Source: Luscinia megarhynchos (lineage: Eukaryota > Chordata > Aves > Passeriformes > Turdidae). Taken from it: DNA of 64,000 bases. The position numbers were made by a program, and so were the translations under genes. The stretch lies in NCBI GenBank assembly GCA_034336665.1, contig CM067590.1, forward strand, positions 5,554,459-5,618,458, read 5' to 3'. This document shows positions 50,230-61,645 of the stretch, piece after piece (position 1 is the first letter of the stretch; each line of letters starts with the position of its first letter). Below the pieces are notes generated by a model that worked only from the letters and a program-made list of their open reading frames with translations, had not been told where the DNA came from and ran no database searches.

Positions 50230-51779
50230 CACACCTGCAGCTCCTGTGGGGAGCCCAGTGCAGCTCAAACCCTCCGGGGTGTCTGGGGATTCATCTCCAG
50301 GAGAGCCCCTACCACTGGCTCCAGGCCCGTTCAGGGCACAGTCCCTGGCAAATCCAGAGGGGAATGCTGAATGGGTAAATGCTACATCACATTCCCCATC
50401 CCTGGTGTGAGAGTGTGGCTCTGGGAAGAGTGCTGCCATCAATGTTTTGTGTTCAAATACAGTTTTTGTCAGAGATAACGTGCAGTGGCTTGTGCTCACT
50501 GCCCAGAGCTGAGCCTTTCACAGCCTGGACCCACAATAACCTCCCTTTCCTCATGGTCTGAAACTGGGATGGAGCAACAAAACCGACCACTAGAGCCCTG
50601 AGCTGGTGAAAGAATGAGCCCCAAACTCCCAGCTGGGACCCTGAAAAAGAGAGCAGCCATTTCCAGTGGGTGCTGGATGCCAAAGCAGGACAGTCTGTGC
50701 TGCTGCTGCAAGAACCCTGGGTGCAGCCCCAGGTTCATTTTCCTTCTTGTTTCCTTGCAAATGGACTTTTCTGTGTGCCCACAAAGTTCAGACACGGAGA
50801 ACTGCGGAATGAAGGGAAAATGCTATTGTATCCCCAGGTGGAATACTATGAAATTATCCAGAGCTCTGCAGGACACAGGGAGGAATGGCTCAAGCAGGTT
50901 TCCAGGGGGTTTGGCTGCTCCCCGGTGGGCTCAGCTGGGCCCTCACGAGGGCTTTGAGCTGATGGGTGGGTGCTCTAACACCGGCAGCTTCACACTAGCA
51001 TCAAACTAGAGTGGTAAAAACCTCACATTTGTATTCTCTCATGCTGTAAAATGTATTTTGCTGCCACTAATTCGTGCATACATCAGGGCCATAAAGGAAC
51101 AAATGGCTTTTTCTTTGGAGTGAGCATTTCTTTTAGAAAGTAATTAAGGAACAATGATATTTATTTTGAAAAATATTTAGTTGTTAGGTATATCTTCAGT
51201 TCAGCAGACAAAGTCTAGCTGAGTATAGCTTTGTGCACAGGGACCTCTGACTCAAAAACCACTGAAATGCCCCCAGAATACCTCTTCCCAGCTGTGCCGT
51301 GCTGCTGCCCTTTGGGGATGGATGCTGACCCTGAGGCTGGAGGGAGAGTGGAGGGTCCTGGGGTGTCCCTGCTGAGGTGCTGCGGGGCATTTTCGTGCCT
51401 TTGTTTTGCAAATCTTTGCAGGAAATCGATGTGGGAAGGTGCTTGGGCAGCTGCTGCTCGGGGGATGCCTTGCTTAGGTGAGCACAGCTGCCGAGATCCA
51501 TCCCCCTCCCTCCCGCACATCCGCGCCCCGGGCGGGGGGAGCTGCCCCTGTGTCCCCCAGAGCATCTGCGGAGCTGCCCCTGTCCCCCCACCAGCGACAT
51601 CTGCCACTCCTGTCAGATCCTGCCAGTGGCTCCTGCAGCCTGGAGTGTGCCACTCCTGTCCCTCGCCTGCTGGCAAAGCCGTGGGGCAACAAGAGCAGGG
51701 GGTTGATGGGGCAGGGAGTGTCCAGGCAGTTGTTTCAGGCTGTAGGGGCAGGACTGTGTGTTGAGTGTGGGTATAAAAA

Positions 51780-52262
51780 CAGAGGTCCCCAGCACAGGGA
51801 GGGCATGGACCAGTTGGAGCAAGTCCAGGGAAGGCCACGGGGATGCTGCAGGGCTGGAGCCCCTCTGCTCTGGGGACAGCCTGGCAGAGCTGGGGCTGCT
51901 CACCTGGAGAAGAGAAGCTCCAGGGAGAGCTCAGAGCCCCTGGCAGGGCCTGAAGGGGCTCCAGGAGAGCTGGAGAGGGGCTGGGGACAAGGGCTGGAGG
52001 GACAGGAGCCAGGGCAATGGCTGCCACTGCCAGAGGGCAGGGCTGGGTGGGATGTTTGGGCAGGAATTGTTCCCTGGCAGGGTGGGCAGCCCTGGCACAG
52101 GTGCCCAGAGCAGCTGTGGCTGCCCCTGGATCCCTGGCAGTGCCCAGGCCAGGCTGGACACTGGGACAGTGGGAGGTGTCCCCATGGCAGGGGTGGGATG
52201 GGATGAGCTTTAAGGTCCCTTCCAACCCCAAACCATTCTGGGATTCTTTGCATGCTCAGTGA
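51780..52262 (+). mobile_element. CR1-type LINE 3' end, best preserved copy in the window
   Basis: Nearly 480 bases in sense orientation, running from CAGTTGGAGCAAGTCCAGGG through ACCTGGAGAAGAGAAGCTCC to the diagnostic tail AGCTTTAAGGTCCCTTCCAA, ACCCCAAACCATTCTGGGAT and TCTTTGC. It is 5'-truncated and has no intact reverse transcriptase. The copy at 16285-16545 is a close relative. Confidence 0.75.
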
Positions 52263-53205
52263 AGCAAATCAAACCACGCAGGAAGAAAGACCCGCTCTGC
52301 TCAGGCAGAGGGAGGTGACAGCTCACGAGGACTCCAGGAGTAAGGAATAGATGCTTTTCCTCCATCCTGCTCTACCCTTGTCTTGAGCAGAAGGCGCAGG
52401 ACGTGGGGGCTGGTGACGGACTGGGGCTGTACTGGGGCAGTACTGGGGATTACTGGTTTTTCCATGACTGCGCTGGGAGGCTGCTGGGGACGCACCGTTT
52501 TTTCTCGAGCTGCAGGGAGTCCCAGGCGGAGGGGAATGCCTGGCTGGGCACAAGCTGTCCCGGGACGCGGGGCCACTCGCGGCGGTGACAAGCGCAGGAT
52601 GGAGCGGCCGGGAGCGAGCCCGCAGCGGGGGCGAGCGCGGGGACAGCGCGCTGGGACTGCGGGAGGGGCTCCGAGCCCCCCAGACCGTCTGCAGCGCATG
52701 GAAATGAGACCAGCCTGTCTTCCGAATAAACGCTACTTTAACCAGCGGGTATAAATGAACCCTCTACGAAATGCTTCGCAGCTTGTAAAATAAACATCAA
52801 GGGCAATTTGCAGGTCCTCGGGGCTCCGCTGAGCAGCTCCACGAGCCTCTGCATCCACCATCCCGGGGATGCAGCGTCGGGCACGGGCTGGGGCACGGCT
52901 GCCTGCTCCCGGTTACAAACCGGAGCCAGAGACAGGAGAGGGAACCAGGAGCTGGGCAAGCTGGGGCAGAGCTGTCCCCTCCGCAGGCACCCCCAGATGC
53001 TGCTGGTGAGCTGGGAAGAGCAGGGAGAGGATCCCCGGGATACAGATCTCTTCCTCTCTCCCTTGAGCCCAGCCTGTCGGTGCCGCCGTGCCCGTTCTGC
53101 ATAATTAACAGCTCTTTGGGTTGGAATAAACTGTGGGCACCGCTGGACGTCAGCCTTCACCTTGTCTCCCATCAGGTGGTCCTAGCAGGGCTTCAGCCGG
53201 TTGAC

Positions 53206-53350
53206 GAATTAGTTAATTAATGCTAATTTTTCCCGTTCACTCCCATAGCAGCTGTGGCATGTCCACCTGCACCAGCTTAGTTTCTCCGTGATTGAAGAAC
53301 CAGACCTAAAGAATTGGCTTTTATCCCACTAGCCAGGTATTTAATTAAGT
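53206..53350. promoter_or_regulatory. Cluster of TAAT homeodomain-type sites upstream of ADMP
   Basis: GAATTAGTTAATTAATGCTA followed by ATTTTT (53206-53231), and TTTAATTAAG at 53340-53349, give several ATTA/TAAT cores within 150 bases. They stand out in otherwise GC-rich DNA. They lie about 0.65-0.8 kb upstream of the ADMP start. In frogs and fish admp is controlled by homeodomain factors and BMP feedback. A role here is inferred. Confidence 0.35.
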
Positions 53351-53945
53351 TCAAGCACTCAGGAATTAGCAGCAAATTCCTTTTAGTTTCCAGGAAACCA
53401 ACCTTAAAAAAAGGCAAAAGGGAAGCTGGATGAGGCTGCTGCTGCTGCAGCTCCGCCGGGGTCTCTGCTGGAAGCTGCTCTGCCCCGTGGGCTCGGCTCC
53501 CCGGCAGGACACGGAGCCCCCAGAGAGGGGACCCGGGCACTGTGGGGACCCCCGAGTGACCCTGAGCCCCGCCGCGACCCCCGCTCTCGGCAGCGGCTGC
53601 GGCACCGGGATGGGGAGGGGATGCTCGTCCTGATGGGCTGCATTCCTCCGCACAAAGGTCCTCCGATTTGTGCCATTAGTGCCGTCATTAAATCCAGTTA
53701 GTCCCCTACGGAGAGCAAACGCAGCCCGGCCCAGACCCGGCCAGGGGCGGGCGGGCCCCGCGCCCCGTTCCCCGCCAGCGCGGGGAGCGCCGGGCGAGCC
53801 GCCCTGCCCGCCGCTTGTGTACTGGGCTAATCGGCGCGGGGGCGCGGGAGCCGGGCTTCTCACCTTGTTAGCACGGCAATTAGCTCTCTTTACTCTCCTG
53901 ATCGCTCCCGTGCATATCCCGCTCCAGTCCAGCTCTCCAGCGCGC

Positions 53946-53952
53946 TATAAAT
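53946..53952 (+). promoter_or_regulatory. ADMP: TATA box of ADMP
   Basis: TATAAAT lies 48 bases before the ADMP ATG. With normal spacing, transcription would begin near 53975-53980, leaving a leader of only about 15-20 bases. The surrounding 250 bases are CpG-rich. Confidence 0.6.
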
Positions 53953-53993
53953 GCGGCGCCGGGGAGGCCGTGCGGGGACAGGGAGCCGGAGCC

Positions 53994-56231
53994 ATGCTGG
54001 GCACCGTCCTGCTGCTGCTGGCCCTGGCCCAGCCCGCCTGCCCGAGCGCGGCCAGCGCGGCCAGCCGGCGGGCGGAGGCGCTGAAGAGACTCCTGGAAGT
54101 CTTCGGCATGGAAGACCCTCCGGCGCCCCCGACTCACTTCAAGCAGCCGCCGCAGTACATGGTGGATCTGTTCAACACCGTGGCCAACGCGGATGGTGTC
54201 ACCAAGAACCCCGACATCCTGGAGGGCAACACGGTGCGCAGCTTCCTGGATAAAAGTAAGGAGGGGGTTTTTGGCGCTGGGGTGCGGCTCTGGGGAGGGG
54301 CTGAACGCGGCCGCTGGCGGTGCCGCCCCTGGTCCGGCTGCTTCCCAACGCGCCCTTCCCTCCAGCTCACAGCGAGGAGATGCGGTTCCTGTTCGTCCTC
54401 TCCAGCGTGGCCAAAAACGAGAAGATCCTGACGGCAGAGCTGCACCTCTTCCGCCTCTGGCCGAGGGTCCCAGAAGGGCCCAAAAGGCATCACTTCTGCC
54501 AGGTGAGGAGGGGGATGGGATGGGGAAGGGGCTGCCCCCAGCCTGCGCCCACGGTGCTGGTGCACTGCCTGCAGTGGGAGCACGGCCTGGCTCTAGGATC
54601 ACATGAACAAATGTTTCACAGAGAATCACGGTGATTTAAACGTGGCTGTTACTTAAATACCCTTCTGGCTTGTGCAAACATCAGCCAAGGCTCACCAAGG
54701 CTGTTATAGATCCATGCCGACAGGTCCCCATCTCCCTCCACGCCTCTGTCCAGGATCAGCCCCTCGGGCAGAGCACACCGGGGTGACCACCTTTTCCCTC
54801 CCCCAGGTCAGTGTGTACCAGGTGCTGGAGAAGGACCAGCCAGACGCCCCTGGAGGGAAGAAGCTGCTGGCAGCACGGCTTGTCTCGCTGCAAACCTCGG
54901 GCTGGGAGGTCTTTGCCATCACACCAGCTGTGAGTTGCTTTTCCTTGTTTTGGGCAGCACAGAGGGAATACTGCGGTTCACATGCAGAAATTTTTTTAAC
55001 CCATTTCACCCCCAGCAGCTTTTCAGGTGCCAGTGTAGTTTCCTGGATGCATCCCAGTGACATGGGGGGATAGATCCCCTGGGAGGGGGAGGGAAAAGTC
55101 CTGCCCAGAGCCCCGGGGCTGCTTCATCCTTCCCTGAGGTTGTCTCGCTGCTCTGCAGGAGTGCTGTGCTGGCTCCTGCACAGTGTCCCCTGTGCTGCAG
55201 CCCCTTCCCAAGGCAGAGTGTGGCCCCGGGGTGCCGGTTCTCCCCGTCCTGCTGCGGGGACAGCAGCAGCGCCTGTCCCGTCCCTGCTGACGCTGCTTTG
55301 GCTCCCCAGGTTCGCGACTGGACCGCAGATGAAAGCAGCAACCAGGGTTTGCTGGTGACGGTCCAGGGCCCGGGGGGGAGCCCGCTGGACTCCCCCCCGC
55401 TGCAGTTTGCCTCCGGCCGCGGCCACCACGAGAGCAAGAAGCCCATGCTGGTGCTTTTCACGGACGACGGGCGCCGCGGAGCGTCGCTGCCCGCAGCCCC
55501 AGGTGGGTCCCGCACGCCGGGCACGGCGCCCTTGGGGCCAACATCCCCTCCCGGGTGCTCCCCAGGCCTGGGCTCCTCAAACCCAAACCTCCTTCCCCAG
55601 CTGGAGGGAGAGGCTCTGTCCTTTCTGGTGTGGCCCGCTCGCAGACGTGAAGCTGGGTTTAAGTTTGGCTGTCACCTCCTAGCGGCTCTTTCTGGGCTGG
55701 TGACAGGCTGTGACCAGAGGGCTCCAGACAAAACCTGTGGGGAGGGGAGGCCAGGGGGGTTGCAGCGTTTTCTCTCCGCCCAGGCTCACGCAGTGGCCGA
55801 TGGCACTGAATGCTCTTTTGGCAGATCTGGAGCCCCGGGCTCCCGCTCTCCCTGCCCGGGTGCCGGTGCCCGAGCCGGGCAGGTCGCGCAGCACACGCTC
55901 GCTGGACCGGATCCAGCCCTGCCAGAGGCATCCCCTGTCCGTGGACTTTGAGGAGATCGGCTGGTCTGGCTGGATCATCTCCCCTCGGGGGTACAACGCC
56001 TTCCACTGCAAAGGCTCCTGCCCCTTCCCCCTGGGCGAGAACATGCGGCCGACGAACCACGCCACGGTGCAGTCCATCATCAACGCGCTGCGGCTGAGCG
56101 AGGGCGTCAGCACGCCCTGCTGCGTGCCCGACAAGCTCTTCTCCATCAACCTCCTCTACTTCGACGACGACGAGAACGTGGTGCTCAAGCAGTACGAGGA
56201 CATGGTGGCCGGGAGCTGCGGCTGCCACTGA
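53994..56231 (+). CDS. ADMP: Anti-dorsalizing morphogenetic protein (ADMP), BMP-like ligand
   Basis: A secreted TGF-beta superfamily ligand. In frog, fish and chick it is made in the dorsal organiser, signals through BMP receptors and takes part in dorsoventral scaling with Chordin and BMPs. Exons are 53994-54255, 54366-54502, 54807-54929, 55310-55502 and 55825-56231; all junctions are AG/GT and in phase, giving 373 residues. A signal peptide (MLGTVLLLLALAQPACPSA) is followed by a TGF-beta propeptide with FKQPPQYMVDLFNTVA. A furin-type site RSTR ends at residue 263 and leaves a mature ligand of about 110 residues. The ligand has seven cysteines of the cystine knot, including HCKGSCPFPL, TPCCVP and the end SCGCH. 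VDFEEIGWSGWIISPRGYNA and LLYFDDDENVVLKQYEDMVA are ADMP wording; BMP2/4 and GDFs differ. Placental mammals lack this gene. Confidence 0.92.
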
Positions 56232-57025
56232 GCAGGAGGAGCTCCGGGCGCCGCTGCCCCCGAGCGCGGCGGGCTCGGCCCCAGACCCTCTCAAAGAGAC
56301 GGGGACGAGCAAAGCAGGGTGGTGCTGGCTCTGCCCTGGGTGGGGTCACCTCTGACAGGGCCAAGCTCTGATGGAACCAACCCCGAAGGGCCCGTGTGAA
56401 GCAGCAGCTCCATTTTGGGGTGCCCTGTGCGGGGCACGGGTGGCCCTGCCTGTGTAGAGGCTCCTGCAAGCTGTACTATATGTATATAGCAAGAACACTA
56501 ATTTATGACAGAAACTGCCTGTACAGTGTCCTGTAAATGTCTGTACATTCCTGCATTGCTGTGACTTGTAAAATTAATTCAGAGCAACTATTTAAAAGTG
56601 CAGGGCTCCAAAGGCTGCCTGTGGGCTCTGACCTGCTGCCAGGAACAGGGCAAGCAGACATCTCGCAGGGGCAGGAAGGGGGTGCACGTGGAGGGATAAA
56701 GATGCAGCTGCAGTGCAGTCCCCAGGGGCCAGGGGAAGAGGTGCCCAGTGAATGCTCCATCAGCCTGCAGCTGGGGTGCAGGGAGAGGAGCAGGCACTGG
56801 GAGTGCTGGGGGAATGTGGTGATGGTCTGGGGTGGGATGGGGGTGTGTACAGAGGTGCCTGGAGCTGGTGCTGCTGGGGTCAGTGGGTTGTGGCTGCTGT
56901 GATTTAACCCCAGATGGCAACTAAGCACCAGCTGGCCGACCCCTCCACCCTGGTGGGATGGGAGGAGGAGAATCAGAAGAAAAGGTAAAACCTGTAGGTT
57001 GAGATAAGGAAAGTTCCATAATGGA

Positions 57026-57036
57026 AATAAAATAAA
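57026..57036 (+). terminator. ADMP: Candidate poly(A) signals of ADMP
   Basis: Two overlapping AATAAA hexamers, about 800 bases after the stop codon, are the first canonical signals downstream. An unassigned variant nearer the stop, in the AT-rich segment at 56475-56600, cannot be excluded. Confidence 0.35.
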
Positions 57037-57039
57037 ATA

Positions 57040-58115
57040 TGGTAATATTTAATATTATTTGTAATTTCATTTGTCATGAAAAAGGGAGACCAAAAGGAGG
57101 GAGTCATAAACCCCAGGACAAACAAGTGATGCCTGATACCCAGTTGCTCAGCACCCACTGATCTGTGCCCAGCCTGTCTCCTAGCAGCAATCAGCTGCTG
57201 AGAGATCAGTCAGTGATCAAGATTATTCTCACCCTGAATCTAAAATACAGCATTGTACTAGCCACTGGGAAGAAAATGAACTCTATAGCAGCTGAAACCC
57301 AGGCAGAGCTCTGGGGGAAGAAGGAAACTGCTGTGCCCAGAGAGAATGCTCCTCATGGAACAGAAATGGGGTGGGAACAGGAGCTGCCAGCACTGTGGGG
57401 CCAGGTCAGGCTGGGGAGGTGTACAGAGGCTGGGTGTCAATGTGGGCTCCTGGAGGGTGGGCTAGGTGTTGGTGGTCAGGGCAGGGTCCTCTCACACCAG
57501 CTCTAAGTGGCAGTGTGACTGTCCCTGCCAGAGCTCAGCTCCTGCAAGTCTCTTTCCAAGTTTCCAACATCAGCAGCTTGGCCACAGGCCCATACCCAGG
57601 AGTCCCCTGACACCTCTGCATGTCCAGGCCCAGCTCACAAGTGAGGGAATTGCCCCTGACCTGGCTGGTACCAGGTTCCTCCCCCTGCTCACCTGGAAGC
57701 AGCACCAGCAGCTGCTGGCCCTGCCCCACACCAACCCTCCCTGCAGCCCGAGGTCCCTCTTTCCATCTCACCCAAGGGCAGGGTCCATCCCTTCAGGAGA
57801 CCCGTTGGCTGGACATGGTCCCACCCTGGAGGGCAGATCCTCCCCCAGACATGTCCCCCACTGCCTCCCATGATGTAAGCACAGGGCAGAGCCAGCTGGT
57901 GTGTCCTGATCAGATACACATCCCAGCTGCAGTCTCAGTGCACCCAGGCCAAAGAAACTCATTCCAAAACTAGTGCATGGACAGCCCCATCTGCATTCCT
58001 GAGAGCCCTGTCCTTGCGAGCCCTGGGGAGATGTGCTCTCCTCACCTCAGATGATGAGCAGTTTACTGAATCACACACAGTGGCTGGACAAGAATCCATG
58101 ACAATGAAGGTTTGG
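57040..58115. other. Intergenic stretch between convergent ADMP and KCNV2-like gene
   Basis: About 1.1 kb without recognisable exons, RNA genes or repeats. It separates two genes that are transcribed toward each other. Confidence 0.4.
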
Positions 58116-58121
58116 GCCTAG

Positions 58122-58127
58122 TTTATT
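58122..58127 (-). terminator. Poly(A) signal of the KCNV2-like gene
   Basis: TTTATT on the plus strand is AATAAA on the minus strand, 534 bases beyond the stop codon of the channel gene. Confidence 0.5.
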
Positions 58128-58660
58128 AAACACTTGTTCCTGGGGGTGCTCTGGCTGCAAGCTCTGTGTGCCTGTATTGCCTGTGGGCCCATCACAGCAG
58201 CATCCTGAGTCAGGGCTGTGCCCCAGCTGCAGGGCAGTGGGAAGAGGAGCAGATTTGGCTGGAAGGATGCACGGCTGTAGCCTTTCCTCTGGGCCTTTAC
58301 CCAAACCCCCACACGGGACTCGGCCTGGGCTGCTGGGCTGGGAGGGAGCCCCGGGCCTGGGCAGGGGCAGCTGTGTGTGTCCCACGCAGTGGGGAGCAGA
58401 GAGCCTGCACGTGCCACTCTGGGCTGCCTGCCGCAGACAGGGGCAGTTCAGTCCCACCCCTCACTCCTGGTGGGGCCAGGCTGGCCCTTGCCTCAGCCCC
58501 TGGCAGACAAACTCCCTGCCCCGGCCATCCGCGCCAGGCAGGGCCCAGCGGGCAGCAGCCCCGGCACCGTGTGACCCTGCCCACGGCTTGGAGCCTCCCC
58601 GGGGCACAGGAGCTGCTGGGGGGGCACAGGAGCTGCTGGGGGGGGCCGGGGCAGCCGTGG

Positions 58661-61599
58661 TCAGCGGCAGGGCCGGGGGTCAGCGCCCCAGCACCGCGAC
58701 AGCTTCCGCAGCACGCGCTGCTTCAGGCGCATCCTCCTGGAAAGCTGAAGTGACTGGCTCATCTCGTGGGCCTTCAGCTTGGCGTAGTAGTCAGAAAACT
58801 TGTTGTAGAGAATGGAGATGGGCATTCCATTGAGGATGATGCCGAAGGAGATGCAGACAAAAGCCACCATCCTGCCGAGGATTGTGTCAGGCACAGTGTC
58901 GCCGTAGCCCACCGTGGAGAGGCTGACCTGTGCAGGGACAGAAGAGGATAAAATCCCACGGGAACGAGCCCAGCAGACCATGCTGGCTGGTGCTGGAACT
59001 CCCTCCCACCCCTCTGTGGAGCCACCAGTCTCCTGTGACCATGCCCGACCCTGACCCCAAGGGCAGCCAGCTGAGCTGTCCCCTCTCCAGAGCCTGCAGG
59101 GCTCCACTGTCCAGCCGTGCCCAGCAGGCAGAGCTGAAGGAAGGAGCTGCTGGCTGAGCCCAGAATTACAGATCAGAGGCCAGATCCTGCTCCCTCACTG
59201 CTTTGTGCGTGTCCCTTCAAAGGCAGCTGAGCCTTCCCCAGCAGTCGGTGTCTGCTGGAGCTTCCTCCCCCTCAGAACTGTGGCTCCAGAGCTTCCTGGC
59301 TGTGAGCTGCCTGCTGCCAGACAAACAAAGCTTCCTGGAGCCTCCCTCCAGGGGAAACAGAGCCATTGCCTGGGAATGAACCATGTTTAGTAACTGGGGA
59401 GCAGGGCTGTGGGTACAGACTGAGAGCTGAGGCCAGAGAGGTTTGGGGCTGGCAGGGAGTGCTCCCAGAGCCAGGCTCAGCCTGGGGTGTTGAAACACTT
59501 GAACCTGGTGCTGTTGCTGAGTGATTTTGCCCTTCCTTGAGGAGGGATGAATTTGAAACAGGTAGCTTTTTGTGGTCAAAGGGGATTATAAGAGCAGAAG
59601 TGATCTGTGGGATCATTCAATCTGTAAATCAAAATGTCCTCATAACCCGTGGCTCTCAAATGCTTTAGCTGCTCCCTGTCTCAGAGGTAATCCCAGGTTT
59701 ATTGCACTGCTCAGCTCTGCAGAGCTGCCAGCCCCTGGCACAAGCAGGGCAGGAACGGGCAGCACACCCCAGTCTTATGACACAAGCTGAGGCGCAGTGT
59801 GACTGGGTCCCACGTGCAGCCCTGGGCTCCCCATCTCAGACCCACAAAGGTCCCTCAAGCTCAGCGAGGCTGCAATGCTGCCCAGGCCCCAGGCTGCCCC
59901 CATGCCCACAGGCTGCATCCACTCAACATTGGATCCCACGACAGATAAAACTGAGTCTCATCCCCCTGGTTCTACTCAGGCCAGGAGCCTCCCAAGCCAC
60001 CACCTCTGTCCCACATCCCACTTCAGCACCAGCTTTTGAGCTTAGTCTAAGCCTGTGATTTATTTTCTCAGAGCACGCAGGGCTCTGGGTGTCCCACCAT
60101 GACTGAGCTGCTGCAAGGCCGGGCCCCTCCTGCCTCCTGGCCAGCAGCAGAGGTGACCCTGGCCGGGCAGCCCGTCCCCTCCTTACCGCTGCCCACCACC
60201 AGGCGCAGGGGATGCTGGTGAAGTCGGTGCCGGGGACATCGTGCTCCACCGAGTGTATGAGAGCAGAGAAGGTGAAGACGCCCATGGCAATGAAGAGAAG
60301 GAGGCAGCAAACCTGCTGGTAGCACTGGCGCATGGTGAAGCTGAAGGCCCGCAGGCCGGTGGAGTGACGCGCCAGCTTGAGGATACGGAAGATCCTCATG
60401 AGCTTGATGAGCTTGAGGACTTTGCCCAGCTTGCTGACATTCTCCACCTTGTGCAGCTCCTCATGGTACTGCATGTCTCCATCGTCCAGGTTTTCAAAGA
60501 GGATCTGGATGTAGAAGGGCAGGATGGCCACCAGGTCTATAGCATTAAACGCTGCCCGCAGAAAGTTCTTGAAGCTGGAGGAGGATATGAGTCGCATGAG
60601 GTACTCAGAGGTGAAGAAGATGGCACAGATCATCTCCATCTGCTCCATCCACATTTTCCCTGTCTTGTTTTTCATCTCCTCCACTGTGCTCAGTGTCATG
60701 CCCACAATGGAGATAAGCACAAAGAAGCTTGACATGACAGCAATGATCTTGGCTGGGACAGAAGAGTACGGGTTCTCAATGAGGTTCCAGACCATCTTCC
60801 GAAACCCACCCAGAAATCTGCCATCGAACTGCGTCCCTGACTCCAGGGGCTCCAGTTCTGCCTCCAGCTCCTTCTCTATTTTCAGGTACTCACTGAGCTC
60901 ATCCTGCTTTTCCTCGAACAGGATCCGGCAGCAGCGTTGGGAGTATTTCAGATGGATACCCCAGTACTCGATTTCCTCTACAAAGTTACTGGGGCACATC
61001 TCGTCCATCACCCACAGGACCCCGCTGCGGTAGAAGTGGAAGATGTAGTGGAAAATTGAAGGATCTCTATCAAAGAAGTACTCATTCTTCTGCACCAAGT
61101 AGTCATCACAGAGCTGCAGCTTTTTCACAGGGTCTGTATAGAGGGCCAGCTTCCCAAGCCGGGTGATAGGATACTGGGCCAGTACCTTGTAAGCTATCTG
61201 GAACAATTTGCCACCCACGTTAATGTTGAGCAGGTACTTGTTCCTTTGGATGGGAGTCTGGCTCTCCTCCCGGCTACCATCTGCCACGTTTTGCATGGAG
61301 CTCCATTGCCTTACCAGGCTGTCCTGTGCGAACGGGATGTAGGACTCCTCTTCCTCGGGGGAGCGGCGGCGGCCGCGGCGGTCCCCGATCTTCAGGCTGG
61401 CCGAGAGGCTGGCGCGCCGCTGCCGCATGGTGCGGCCGCCCGCGGGCTGCCTGTGCCGGCCCGGCGGCTCTGCCTCCCCGGGCACGCCGCTGCGCTGCTC
61501 AGCCCCGGGACCGGCGCTGCCCGGGGGCTCCGCTGAGCCCGCGCCACGTGCGCCTGCCGGGGTCCCAAAGCCGATTGCGGAGCAGATTGCAGTTCGCAT
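58661..61599 (-). CDS. Voltage-gated potassium channel modifier subunit, Kv8.2/KCNV2-like
   Basis: A six-transmembrane Kv subunit of the electrically silent class. Such subunits do not conduct alone but join Kv2 subunits and alter their gating, and KCNV2 does this in photoreceptors. Exons are 60187-61599 and 58661-58927, joined in phase at WWWAA/VSLSTVGYGD. Numbered from the inner Met (ATG 61426-61428), the protein has 502 residues. It has a T1 domain (67-170, NVGG, EYFFDRDP, EYWGI, RCCRI), S4 (LMRIFRILKLARHSTGLRAF), the selectivity filter TVGYGD (419-424) and S6 with GIILNGMPISILYNKFSDYY. The last lacks the second Pro of the usual PVP hinge, as in KCNV2. An outer in-frame ATG (61597-61599) would give 559 residues with a Gly/Pro/Ala-rich head. 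Resemblance is greater to KCNV2 than to KCNV1, KCNG or KCNF. It may be KCNV2 itself or a separate ohnologue. Confidence 0.92.
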
Positions 61600-61645
61600 C
61601 CCCGCACTCGGAGGCGGCCAACTGCCCGCTCCTTAAAGACACTAA
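61330..61645 (-). promoter_or_regulatory. CpG-rich promoter and 5' region of the KCNV2-like gene
   Basis: A dense CpG block covers the N-terminal codons and ends near 61640, where sequence turns AT-rich. On the minus strand a TTTAAGG element lies about 30 bases upstream of the outer ATG. If it acts as a TATA-like box, transcription would start at or past that ATG and favour the inner one. This is inference. Confidence 0.35.

Larger units (their letters stand above)
46270..53150. other. Gene-free stretch between POLE4 and ADMP
   Basis: No exon of a recognisable family on either strand. Contents are CR1 fragments (about 46825, 47640, 51780), a 14-bp minisatellite (48308-48918) and a (CCCTT)n tract (50068-50229). 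The remaining sequence has no open frame with family motifs. Long frames across the minisatellites are repeat artefacts. Confidence 0.5.
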
